NCBI GenBank assembly: GCA_033851265.1
Contig: JAWWOW010000007.1
Span: forward strand, 186,001 to 250,000
Source of the DNA: JAWWOW01 sp033851265
GTDB taxonomy: Bacteria > Actinomycetota > Actinomycetes > JAWWOW01
Direction of reading: 5' to 3'
Length of the DNA: 64,000 bases
A program made the translations under genes and the position numbers. Shown here in pieces: positions 32,251 to 40,621 of the stretch (position 1 is its first letter; each line of letters starts with the position of its first letter). A model generated the notes under the pieces. The model had not been told where the DNA came from, ran no database searches, and saw only the letters and a list, made by a program, of their open reading frames with translations.

Positions 32251-32859
32251 ATGAGCCGAGTTACCTGTCACATGTCGATCTCACTCGACGGCTTCGTCGC
32301 CGGGCCGGACCAGAGCCTGGACAATCCGCTGGGCGTCGGCGGTATGCAGCTGCACCAGTGGCACTTTCAGGCCGACGAACCCGGCCACGAGGCCGACGTG
32401 GCGCCGCGGGACGCGTTGCTGAAGGCCAAGGGTGCGTTCGTCATGGGTCGGAACATGTTCGGCCCAGTGCGCGGCGAATGGGATGAGGAGTGGCGTGGAT
32501 GGTGGGGCGACGAGCCGCCGTACCACGCGCCGGTGTTCGTCCTCACGCACTACGACCACGACCCGATCGAGATGGCGGGCGGGACCACGTTCTACTTCGT
32601 CACGAGTGGTTTCGACGCCGCGTTAGAACAAGCCAGGGCGGCGGCAGGCGAGGAGGCCGTCGACATTGCTGGCGGCGCGTCAACCGTTCGGCAGGCGTTG
32701 GAGGCCGGTGTGGTCGATGAGCTCATGCTCGACATCGCCCCGGTCCTTCTCGGCAGCGGTGAGCGCTTGTTCGACGGCGTGACCGATCCGGGTCTCGAGC
32801 CCGTCGAAGTGATCCATTCACCGCTCGCGACGCACGTCCGGTACCGCGTCGGACGGTAA
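32251..32859 (+). CDS. Dihydrofolate-reductase-like (RibD C-terminal family) protein
   Basis: A 202-residue protein of the DHFR/RibD_C superfamily common in actinobacteria. It starts VTCHMSISLDGFVAG and has KGAFVMGRNMFGP and AGGASTVRQALEAGVVDELML, the nucleotide-binding and C-terminal blocks. It probably reduces a pterin, flavin precursor or unrelated carbonyl; it is not the housekeeping FolA. It ends 16 bp before the convergent thiolase gene. Confidence 0.9.
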   Translation: MSRVTCHMSISLDGFVAGPDQSLDNPLGVGGMQLHQWHFQADEPGHEADVAPRDALLKAKGAFVMGRNMFGPVRGEWDEEWRGWWGDEPPYHAPVFVLTHYDHDPIEMAGGTTFYFVTSGFDAALEQARAAAGEEAVDIAGGASTVRQALEAGVVDELMLDIAPVLLGSGERLFDGVTDPGLEPVEVIHSPLATHVRYRVGR

Positions 32860-32874
32860 CTCCGACGCACAATG

Positions 32875-34083
32875 TCAGGCGCTGGGCTCCGCACCGACGA
32901 CGGAGACGAAGGACACGCACTCGCCGGGACCGCCGCCGAGGTTGTGCGTGAGAGCAAGTTTGCGTCCATTGGCGACGCTCGCGAGGCGCCGCTCTTCCGG
33001 AGCTTCACCGCGGAGCTGCAGCCACGCTTCGAACATCATGCGCAGTCCGGACGCGCCGATCGGATGCCCGAATGCCTTCAACCCGCCATCGGGGTTGACG
33101 GGCAGTTCGCCGTCGAGATCGAACGTCCCTGACAGCACGTCTTTCCAGCCTTGGCCTCGCTCGGAGAACCCGAGGTCTTCCATGAGCACCAGCTCGGTCG
33201 GCGTGAAGCAGTCGTGCACTTCCGCCATGGCCAGCTCACTGCGCGGGTCGGTCACCCCGGCTTGCTGGTAGGCGTCCTGTGCTGAAGCGACCACCTCAGG
33301 GAACGTCGTGAAGTCGTAGTCAGGGTCGATGACGCCACGCCCGGGACCGGCGATGAACGACAACCCCTTCACATACAGCGGCTTGTCGGTGTAGCGCGAC
33401 GCATCCTCCGCGCGCACGACAATCGCAGCTGCCGAACCGTCGGAAACACCAGAGCAGTCGAAGACACCCAGCATCCCCGCGATGCGCGGTGAGTTGCGGA
33501 TCGTTTCCATCTCCACCGGCTTGCGAAACTGCGCGAGCGGGTTCTTGGCGCCGTTCTGGTGGTTCTTCCACGCGATACGTGTGATGACGTCCTTCATCTC
33601 TTCGAGATCGACGCCGTACTTCGCGGCGTACGCCGGTGCCAACAGGCTGAAGATCGCCGGCGCGGTCATCTCGCCGCGGCCGTCGTCGCCGGCACCGGGC
33701 ACCGACCCGGAGACCAAGCCGGAGAAGCCGGAGTCCTTGAGTTTCTCGACCCCGGCGGCCATCACAACGTCATAGGCGCCACTCGCAACGGCGTAGCAGG
33801 CATTGCGAAGCGACTCGGAGCCGGTCGCGCACATGTTCTCCAACCGGGTCACCGGCTTGTTCGGAAGGCGCAACGGACGCGACAGCGTCAGCCCCGACAC
33901 TCCCGAGCCCATCGTGCCGAGCCAGAACGCATCGATGTCGTCCATCGTGATTCCGGCAGATTTGGCCGCGGACGTCGTCGCGTCGACGAGCATGTCGTCA
34001 GTGGACCGGTCCCAATGCTCGCCGAACGGCGTGCAGCCCATGCCGATGATGGCGACCCTGTCGCGGATCCCGTGCGAGCCCAT
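32875..34083 (-). CDS. Thiolase / SCP2-type acetyl-CoA acyltransferase
   Basis: A 402-residue thiolase. The nucleophilic cysteine is in ENMCATGSESLRNA, GHPIGASGLRM carries the active-site histidine, and the last motif reads HNLGGGPGECVSF, the SCP2/SCPx form in which HNLGG replaces the usual C-x-G-G. Such enzymes often cleave bulky 3-keto-acyl-CoAs (steroid side chains, isoprenoids). It is the last gene of a minus-strand operon with two SDRs, a ketosynthase-like/OB-fold fusion, MaoC and a CoA transferase. Confidence 0.92.
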   Translation of the reverse strand: MGSHGIRDRVAIIGMGCTPFGEHWDRSTDDMLVDATTSAAKSAGITMDDIDAFWLGTMGSGVSGLTLSRPLRLPNKPVTRLENMCATGSESLRNACYAVASGAYDVVMAAGVEKLKDSGFSGLVSGSVPGAGDDGRGEMTAPAIFSLLAPAYAAKYGVDLEEMKDVITRIAWKNHQNGAKNPLAQFRKPVEMETIRNSPRIAGMLGVFDCSGVSDGSAAAIVVRAEDASRYTDKPLYVKGLSFIAGPGRGVIDPDYDFTTFPEVVASAQDAYQQAGVTDPRSELAMAEVHDCFTPTELVLMEDLGFSERGQGWKDVLSGTFDLDGELPVNPDGGLKAFGHPIGASGLRMMFEAWLQLRGEAPEERRLASVANGRKLALTHNLGGGPGECVSFVSVVGAEPSA

Positions 34084-34130
34084 ATGCGCCTCCCGCGGAC
34101 CATGTTCCTGCTAGCAGTATGACGCGTCCG

Positions 34131-34895
34131 TCATGTCGGCACACCGCCATCGACCGGAAATACCGCACCGGTGGTGTAGCTCGAGGCATCGCTTGCGAGG
34201 TAGATCGCGGTACCGACGATGTCTTCCGGTTCGCCTATCCGGCGCAACGCGGTCCGCGATTGGGTCGCTGCGAACGCGTCGTCGTCCCACGCCTTGGTCA
34301 CGTCGGTGCGAAAGGCGCCGGGCATGATGCAGTTGACGCGGACCGTTGGCCCGAAGGTGTGGGCGAACGCGACAGTCATCGTGTTGAGCCCGGCCTTCGC
34401 TGCGGCGTACGGGACGATGTGCGGTGTCGGGTGGATAGAACCCACGCTCGAGATGTTGATGATCGAGCCACCGTCGCCAGCGGCCATGCGCGTGCCCACG
34501 AGCGCGGTGAGCCTGAACGGCCCCTTCATGTTGACGCCGATGACGGTGTCCCAGAGCTTTTCCGTGACGTTCGCAACGCCGTCGTACAACGGGGACATGC
34601 CGGCGTTGTTGACCAACACGTCGACGCGACCGAACGCGTCGTATGCGGTCTCTACGAGGCCATCCAGCTCGCCCCAGTGCCCGACGTGGCACGCATGAGC
34701 GAGCGCACGTCGGCCGAACCGCTCCTCGACCTCACGGGCCACCCCCGCGCAGTCGTCGAGCTTCCTGCTGGCAACGATGACGTCGGCGCCGGCTTCGGCG
34801 AACGCGAGGACCATTGCTCGACCGAGCCCCCGACTTCCTCCGGTGACGAGGGCTACCCGGCCGGAGAGGTCGAAGAGCTCGGAGCCGGGCTTCAC
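34131..34895 (-). CDS. Short-chain dehydrogenase/reductase
   Basis: A 254-residue classical SDR with a GTG start overlapping the previous gene's stop. It has TGGSRGLGRA for the cofactor, NNAG, the catalytic serine in INISSVGS and the YxxxK pair in YAAAKAG. It probably oxidises a 3-hydroxyacyl-CoA or a ring alcohol in the acyl-CoA pathway of this operon. Confidence 0.92.
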   Translation of the reverse strand: MKPGSELFDLSGRVALVTGGSRGLGRAMVLAFAEAGADVIVASRKLDDCAGVAREVEERFGRRALAHACHVGHWGELDGLVETAYDAFGRVDVLVNNAGMSPLYDGVANVTEKLWDTVIGVNMKGPFRLTALVGTRMAAGDGGSIINISSVGSIHPTPHIVPYAAAKAGLNTMTVAFAHTFGPTVRVNCIMPGAFRTDVTKAWDDDAFAATQSRTALRRIGEPEDIVGTAIYLASDASSYTTGAVFPVDGGVPT

Positions 34896-35809
34896 TCCAT
34901 CTCACGCAGGTAGTTTGGCGGGAGCCCCGGTCCGCGCTTGTCGAAGAGCTTGCGGCCCTGGCTGACGAGTTCGTCGGCATTCCAGGCGCGTCCACCCGCG
35001 TCGATCGTCGGACCGGGCTCAAACCCGTGTACCAGCTGGACGATCGGCCCACGGACGGCGAAGACCTGCCCGGTTATGTCGGCGGCCTCCGGGCTGGCGA
35101 GCCACACCACGACCGGCGAAATGTTCTCTGGCGCCCGGTCGTCGTAGTCGCCGCGCTCTCGCTCCGAGTAAGGCGCGAGGTCCTCCGTCATTCGGGTGCG
35201 TGCACGCGGCGCGATGGCGTTGACCGTCACGCCGACTCGCTGGAGCTCGCGTGCCATGACGAGTGTCATCGAGGCGATGCCGCTCTTAGCGGCTGCATAG
35301 TTGACCTGGCCGACGTTGCCGTAGAGCCCCGACTCGCTCGACGTGTTGATGATGCGGCCGTAGACCTCGTCGCCGGCTTTGGATCGCGCCCGCCAGTAGC
35401 GCGCCGCGAACGTCGACGGGGCAAAGTGACCCTTGAGGTGGACGGTGATGACGGCGTCCCAGTCCTCCTCATCGATGTTGAAGCTCATCTTGTCGCGCAG
35501 GATGCCGGCGTTGTTGACGAGGATGTCGAGCCCGCCGAACGCGTCGACGGCTTGCTGGATCAGCGCCTCGGCGGCTCTCCAGTCCGCGACGCTGTCGAAG
35601 TTGGCAACGGCCTCTCCGCCGGCGGCGACGATCTCATCGACGACCTGCTGGGCCGGCCGGTCTCCCTCGGTCGCGCTGCCATCGCGGGAGATGCCCGGGT
35701 CGTTGACCACAACGCGCGCGCCTTCGGCGGCGAGCGCAAGTGCATGCGATCGACCCAGACCACGCCCGGCACCTGTGACAATCGCGACCTTGCCGTCGAG
35801 CAGGCTCAC
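34892..35809 (-). CDS. SDR of the MFE-2 / 3-hydroxyacyl-CoA dehydrogenase type
   Basis: A 305-residue SDR with the long N-terminal loop VVNDPGISRDGSATEG and the insertion NAGILRDKM found in the dehydrogenase part of multifunctional enzyme 2. It has TGAGRGLGRSHA, TSSESGLYGNVGQVNYAAAKSG and a C-terminal extension. It probably oxidises the (3R)-hydroxyacyl-CoA formed by a MaoC hydratase such as the one at 37283. GTG start; 4-base overlaps on both sides. Confidence 0.93.
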   Translation of the reverse strand: MSLLDGKVAIVTGAGRGLGRSHALALAAEGARVVVNDPGISRDGSATEGDRPAQQVVDEIVAAGGEAVANFDSVADWRAAEALIQQAVDAFGGLDILVNNAGILRDKMSFNIDEEDWDAVITVHLKGHFAPSTFAARYWRARSKAGDEVYGRIINTSSESGLYGNVGQVNYAAAKSGIASMTLVMARELQRVGVTVNAIAPRARTRMTEDLAPYSERERGDYDDRAPENISPVVVWLASPEAADITGQVFAVRGPIVQLVHGFEPGPTIDAGGRAWNADELVSQGRKLFDKRGPGLPPNYLREME

Positions 35810-37233
35810 TTATCGCTCCTAGCCGGACGTGCTTTCCAGAAGTAGTTGTGAATTCCGGACGCGGTGACCAGCCGGCGGAACGTCATCTCGACGCGCAGCC
35901 CGATGTCGACTTCGCTCTCGGCCGCGTCAGTGAGCTCGCAGCGGAAGCGGCCCCCGCCGTCAAAGTCGACGACGACGACGAGCATCGGCGGGTTGAGGGA
36001 GTAGGCCAACCGATCGATGGTGTACGTCGCCACGGTGCCGGGCACATCCGCGAGCGGATCGGTGGCCATCTCATCGACCGAGCGACAGTTGAGACAGACC
36101 CGCCCCGGCGGCAGATGCCGGGTGCCGCAACGCGTGCACTTGCTGGCGATGAACCCGAACTTCCAGTCGGCTCGACGGAGTGCAGGAGGGGCGTACGGCG
36201 GCGCCGGGTCGGGTCGGCGCGGCGTTTCGCGGTCGAGGAAGCCGCGCCACGTCAAGAACGCTGCGTAGTCCAGGTCGGTTGAGCCGCCGGCGATCTGGTC
36301 GGCGACAGACCTCGCGGCCCGTTTCTGCCGAAGCGCATCCGTAGTGCGCAGCAGCAGCGCGGTCGCGCCGTCCGCGAGAACGACAACGAGGATCGTCTGG
36401 TCAGGCTCCGCCCGGTCGAGCACGTCGGCGAGCAAGAGGCCGGCTTGCGCAGTGCCCGCGTTGCCGATGACATCGGTGCGGTCCGGCGTGATCGCCTCGG
36501 CGCGCGCACCGATCGAGCGGCCGACTGCCTTGGCGGCGCGGCCGTGCAGCCCGGCGACGACCACGTGGTCGACCTGATCTGGTGTGAGCGCGGCTTGCTT
36601 CAGCGCGTCCGCGACTGCGGCTTCCGCCAACGGCACGTAGGCCTCTTCGCCGAAGCGTTCCTCCCAGCCACGCGACGTCGCCGCGCCGGGAAGCCGCCAC
36701 CGGTCGAGAAACTCCTCGGTGGTCGACGCGTGTGCGGTGAGCTCGGCGATGACGGGGTCGCTGGAGTCGCTGGGGCCGAACACGAACGCCGCGGCACCAT
36801 CGCCACCATTGCTCTCGTCAGCACTGCCCGGCAGTCCGGTGCGGATGTCGGCTGTGACAGCCAGCGTGGTGACCGGGGATTGGGCAGCGGCCACGAACGC
36901 GCCGACCCCAGAGCGCGGCGAACCACCCATGTCGACCGCGAGCACGTCGTCAGCCAGGTTGAGCGCGGCATGGATCGCGGTCGCGTTGGTCTTGTCCAAG
37001 TACGCCGGGCTCGCTGTCGCGAAAAACAGTTGGCGTACTGCCGAACGGTCACCCAACCCGGCCAGAGCGACACGACTCGCCTCGACTCCCATCGAGGTGC
37101 TGTCCTCGTCGTACGACGCGACTGCACGCGTCCCCTTGCCGCCACCGGACCGCAGTGCAGCACGGATCGCCGACCGGTCGAGACGGTGGTACGGCACATA
37201 CGCGCCGTACGCGACGATTCCGCTGAAACTCAT
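35806..37233 (-). CDS. Fusion of HMG-CoA-synthase/ketosynthase-like domain with zinc-ribbon OB-fold (DUF35)
   Basis: A 475-residue fusion. Residues about 1-320 have the ketosynthase III/HMG-CoA synthase fold (VAYGAYVPYHRL start, NGGDGAAAFVFG, VIGNAGTAQAGLLLADVL). The segment that should hold the catalytic cysteine reads AVDMGGSPRSGVGAF, with no cysteine. Residues about 345-470 are a DUF35 module with CTRCG-CLNC zinc ribbon and OB fold, which in cholesterol side-chain catabolism partners hydratases or aldolases. It may be a non-catalytic acyl-CoA scaffold, and it is central in the operon. Confidence 0.88.
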   Translation of the reverse strand: MSFSGIVAYGAYVPYHRLDRSAIRAALRSGGGKGTRAVASYDEDSTSMGVEASRVALAGLGDRSAVRQLFFATASPAYLDKTNATAIHAALNLADDVLAVDMGGSPRSGVGAFVAAAQSPVTTLAVTADIRTGLPGSADESNGGDGAAAFVFGPSDSSDPVIAELTAHASTTEEFLDRWRLPGAATSRGWEERFGEEAYVPLAEAAVADALKQAALTPDQVDHVVVAGLHGRAAKAVGRSIGARAEAITPDRTDVIGNAGTAQAGLLLADVLDRAEPDQTILVVVLADGATALLLRTTDALRQKRAARSVADQIAGGSTDLDYAAFLTWRGFLDRETPRRPDPAPPYAPPALRRADWKFGFIASKCTRCGTRHLPPGRVCLNCRSVDEMATDPLADVPGTVATYTIDRLAYSLNPPMLVVVVDFDGGGRFRCELTDAAESEVDIGLRVEMTFRRLVTASGIHNYFWKARPARSDK

Positions 37234-37282
37234 GACCCCTCCCGCGTCGAGGCTTGGACTATAAACGCGGCGAACTCAGCGC

Positions 37283-37750
37283 TCAGAAGTAGACCCGACC
37301 AACGTGCTCGGCAACGCAGGCAGGGCGCTCGCCGCCCTCGACTTCGATCGTGCTGCGCACGACGACCTGCACGCCGCCCTCGACGTCGGTTGCCTCGATG
37401 AGTTCGGACCGCGCGCGGACCCGAGCGCCGACCTTTACCGGGCTGGGGAACCGCACTTTGTTGAGCCCGTAGTTCACCCGCATCCGCGCTCCGTCGATCG
37501 TGTAGATCTGACCGACGAGGTGGGGCAGCAGCGCCAACGTCAGGTATCCATGGGCGATCGTGGTGCCGAACGGACCGTCCTCGGCGCGCTCCGGGTCGAC
37601 ATGGATCCACTGGTGATCGTCGGTCGCGCTCGCGAACTGGTCGATCCGATGCTGGTCGATGGTCAGCCAGTCACTGTGGCCGAGTTCCTGGCCGACCGCT
37701 GCGTGGATGTCGGCCGCGCTCGAGAGGACCTTCACGACCGGGCCGTCCAT
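37283..37750 (-). CDS. MaoC-family (R)-specific enoyl-CoA hydratase
   Basis: A 155-residue hot-dog-fold hydratase. The hydratase-2 motif is intact: ASATDDHQWIHVDPERA, then GPFGTTIAHGYLTLALLP, giving the D/H catalytic pair. KVRFPSPVKVGARVRARSE completes the fold. It should hydrate a trans-2-enoyl-CoA to the R-hydroxyacyl-CoA for the MFE-2-type SDR. Its own small gap (49 bp) separates it from the fusion gene downstream. Confidence 0.92.
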   Translation of the reverse strand: MDGPVVKVLSSAADIHAAVGQELGHSDWLTIDQHRIDQFASATDDHQWIHVDPERAEDGPFGTTIAHGYLTLALLPHLVGQIYTIDGARMRVNYGLNKVRFPSPVKVGARVRARSELIEATDVEGGVQVVVRSTIEVEGGERPACVAEHVGRVYF

Positions 37751-37762
37751 TCGTGGGACATC

Positions 37763-38944
37763 TCAGACGACACCCGAGGCATGCAGCGACCCGATGGCCG
37801 AGGCGTCGTACCCGAGTTCGGTGAGGATCGCGTCGGTGTGCTGACCGACAGCTGGGACGGCATCGGTGCGTTGGTCCCACCCGCTGACGATCGGTGGGGA
37901 AAGCAGCTCGCGCAGGGTGCCGGCCGGTGACTCGATGTCTACCCACCGCCCGCGTTGGTGCAGTTGCGGATGGTCGATGACGTCGCGCACCTCGTTGTAG
38001 GTCCCGTTGCCGATACCGGCGTCGTCGGCGATCTGTTGGATCTCTGCGAGCGTGCGCTGTCGGGCCCAGCTCGTTATTGCTGCGTCCAACGTGGCGCGGT
38101 CCTTGCATCGGTCGACGTTGCGCCGGTAGCGCTCGTCGGCAGCGAGGTCAGGCCGGTCGAGCACTTGCAGGCAAAGCCGTTGCCATTCCGCGTCGTTCGT
38201 CGTGCCGAGGACGACGGTCTTGCCATCGCTCGTCGGGTAACCGCCGTACGGCGCCACCGCTGGCGAGCTGAGTCCGTTGGGTGGCCGTTCCTCACCCGTT
38301 GCCATCGTGTACTGCAACGCGAAGCCCATGAGGTCAGTGATGACATCGAAGAGGCTGATGGCGATGGCCGCACCCTGTCCCGACTTCTCCCGCTGGTAGA
38401 GCGCGGCGAGGATGCTCGAGAACGCGTACAGACCGGTGCCGACGTCGGCAACCGCGATGCCCGGCTTGGCTGGTGCCCCCGGCGTTCCCGTGATGGAACA
38501 CGAACCGGCTTCGGATTGAACGAGCAGGTCATAGGCCCGCTTGTGGTCATAGGGCCCACCAACGCCGTACCCGGAGATGTCGACCGCGATGAGGCGGGGA
38601 AAGCGTTCGACGAGCGTCTCGGCGTCAACCCCAAGGCGCCGAGCGGCCCCGGGCGCGAAGTTCTGTACGACGATGTCGGCCTTCGGCAGCAGCCGATCGA
38701 GCACCGCGGCGCCCTCGGGAGTCCTGGCATCGAGCGACAGTGACTCCTTGTTGCGGTTGATCCAGACGAACATCGACGACATGCCGTTGACGACGTCGTC
38801 GAACTCGCGGGTGAAGTCGCCGCCCCTCGGGTGCTCGATCTTGATGACGCGGGCTCCGAGGTCGCCGAGGTTGCGCGTGCACATCGGAGCCGCGACGGCC
38901 TGTTCGAAGGCAACCACGACGAGACCGTCGAGAGGCAGGCTCAT
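37763..38944 (-). CDS. CaiB/BaiF-family (class III) CoA transferase
   Basis: The protein is 393 residues from ATG 38944; the frame is open further upstream but without homology. The start MSLPLDGLVVVAF is followed by APMCTRNLGDLGARVIKIEHP, the typical CoA-binding segment, and KRAYDLLVQSEAGS contains the catalytic aspartate. The enzyme should activate the pathway acid by moving CoA from a donor thioester. As the first gene of the minus-strand operon this is a logical entry step. Confidence 0.92.
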   Translation of the reverse strand: MSLPLDGLVVVAFEQAVAAPMCTRNLGDLGARVIKIEHPRGGDFTREFDDVVNGMSSMFVWINRNKESLSLDARTPEGAAVLDRLLPKADIVVQNFAPGAARRLGVDAETLVERFPRLIAVDISGYGVGGPYDHKRAYDLLVQSEAGSCSITGTPGAPAKPGIAVADVGTGLYAFSSILAALYQREKSGQGAAIAISLFDVITDLMGFALQYTMATGEERPPNGLSSPAVAPYGGYPTSDGKTVVLGTTNDAEWQRLCLQVLDRPDLAADERYRRNVDRCKDRATLDAAITSWARQRTLAEIQQIADDAGIGNGTYNEVRDVIDHPQLHQRGRWVDIESPAGTLRELLSPPIVSGWDQRTDAVPAVGQHTDAILTELGYDASAIGSLHASGVV

Positions 38945-39069
38945 GGACGTCGACTTTCCCACGCCCTGTATCCGACGCAGAACGAGGCCCCGCAGGCACC
39001 CCTTCGACGACGACCAACTCGGGTCAGGGATCCTTGTCTCTCGGGTAGCCATACAGGAACGGAGCAATA

Positions 39070-39999
39070 GTGAGCGGGATTTGCGAAGGACGTGTCGTGA
39101 TCGTGACGGGTGCTGGGGGCGGCATTGGTCGCTCACACGCACTCATGTTTGCGCGCGAAGGCGCGAAGGTCGTTGTGAACGATCTGGGTGGGTCGCGGGA
39201 TGGCAGCGGATCATCGACGGGTCCAGCGCAAGCCGTTGTCGACGAGATCACAGCCGCCGGCGGCACAGCTGTTGCTAACACTGAGGACATCTCGACGTGG
39301 GACGGCGCGGAGCGACTCGTCAACCAGGCGATCGAGACCTTCGGCACCCTGGACGTCCTCGTCAACAATGCGGGCATTCTCCGCGACAAGATGCTCGTCA
39401 ACATGAGCGAGGAGGAGTGGGACGCCGTCGTCAAGGTGCATCTCAAGGGCACCTTCCTGCCTTCCCGCCACGCCGCGGCCTACTGGCGCGAGAAGTCCAA
39501 GGCCGGCCAGGAAGTCGACGCACGGATCATCAACACAACGTCGCCATCGGGCATTTTCGGCAACGTCGGACAGACCAACTACGGCGCTGCGAAGGCCGGT
39601 ATCGCGACGTTCTCGGTCATCGCTGCGCAGGAGCTCGGGCGGTATGGCGTGTCCGTCAACGCCATCGCCCCAACCGCGCTGACCCGGATGACTGAAGACC
39701 TGGAGTTCGTGCAGCTGTTGGGTGCAGGCAAGCGTGACGACTACGACCCCCTCGCGCCCGAGAACATCTCACCGCTCGTCGTCTGGCTGGGCAGTTCAGC
39801 GGCTCGTCACGTCACCGGCCGGGTGTTCTCGATCCTGGGCGGCAAGATCGCCGTTGCCGAAGGATGGGTCAACGGCCCGTCCGTCGAGCGCGACGGCTAC
39901 TGGACTCCCGGCGAGCTCGGTGAGGTCATCCCCGAACTGGTGAGCGAGGCCGCGCCGAACGCCAACATGCTGGGCACGCGCGAGGTACCGGTCTCCTAA
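39070..39999 (+). CDS. SDR of the MFE-2 type (divergent from the operon)
   Basis: A 309-residue SDR from a GTG preceded by GGAG. It is similar in layout to the SDR at 34892: TGAGGGIGRSHA, VVNDLGGSRDGSGS, NAGILRDKM, and TSPSGIFGNVGQTNYGAAKAG with YxxxK as Y-GAA-K. The two may act on R- and differently substituted hydroxyacyl-CoAs. It is transcribed away from the CoA-transferase operon; the 125-bp gap should hold both promoters. Confidence 0.92.
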   Translation: MSGICEGRVVIVTGAGGGIGRSHALMFAREGAKVVVNDLGGSRDGSGSSTGPAQAVVDEITAAGGTAVANTEDISTWDGAERLVNQAIETFGTLDVLVNNAGILRDKMLVNMSEEEWDAVVKVHLKGTFLPSRHAAAYWREKSKAGQEVDARIINTTSPSGIFGNVGQTNYGAAKAGIATFSVIAAQELGRYGVSVNAIAPTALTRMTEDLEFVQLLGAGKRDDYDPLAPENISPLVVWLGSSAARHVTGRVFSILGGKIAVAEGWVNGPSVERDGYWTPGELGEVIPELVSEAAPNANMLGTREVPVS

Positions 40000-40077
40000 G
40001 CGCCGGGTACCGATCACAGCGGAGCTCATCGCTACCATTCCGCCCGGGACGCCGCCGCGGCGGAAGGGTGATATCGC

Positions 40078-40608
40078 GTGGAGATCGTCGACGCCGTCAA
40101 CGTCGCTTCGCTGCTTCTTCGCGTCGCGATCGGGATCACGATGTTGGCCCACGGTTATAACCACGCATTCGGTGGCGGCAAGCTGCCCGGCACAGCGCGG
40201 TGGTTCGAGTCGATCGGCATCCGACCGGGGCGCGTCCATGCGCTGTTCGCCACGATGACCGAGCTCGGCGCGGGCACCATGCTGCTGCTCGGTGTGCTGA
40301 CGCCGTTAGCGGCCGCAGGAGTCGTCGGCACGATGCTGGTCGCGTTGATCTCGAACCACTTGAAGAACGGTTTCTTCATCTTCCGGCCCGGCGAGGGTTA
40401 CGAGTACGTCCTGTTCATCACGCTCGCGACGTGTGCCCTGGGTGCGCTCGGTGGCGGCGAATGGTCGGTTGACCATGCGCTGAAGATCGACGACAACCTG
40501 ATTGGTTGGCGGGGTCTCGGCATCGCAGCGGGCGCCGGTGCAGCAGGTGCGGCGTTGCTCCTCGTCACGTCGTGGCGCCCCAGCCGGGCTACCAAGAAGA
40601 CTACGTAA
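40078..40608 (+). CDS. DoxX-family membrane protein
   Basis: A 176-residue protein, GTG start after AAGGGTG. It has four hydrophobic helices with the DoxX features LLLRVAIGITMLAHGYNHAF, GRVHALFATMTELGAGTMLLLG and FFIFRPGEGYEYVL. DoxX proteins are poorly defined; some work with thiol-redox or superoxide systems. It is followed by a ferredoxin-reductase-like flavoprotein 13 bp later, a possible partner. Confidence 0.88.
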   Translation: MEIVDAVNVASLLLRVAIGITMLAHGYNHAFGGGKLPGTARWFESIGIRPGRVHALFATMTELGAGTMLLLGVLTPLAAAGVVGTMLVALISNHLKNGFFIFRPGEGYEYVLFITLATCALGALGGGEWSVDHALKIDDNLIGWRGLGIAAGAGAAGAALLLVTSWRPSRATKKTT

Positions 40609-40621
40609 CGTTCGACCAACA

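Noticed and set aside
40050..40066. CCGCCGCGGCGG palindrome before the DoxX gene
   Set aside because: A short GC-only palindrome is expected by chance in DNA of this composition; it has no conserved partner in the window.
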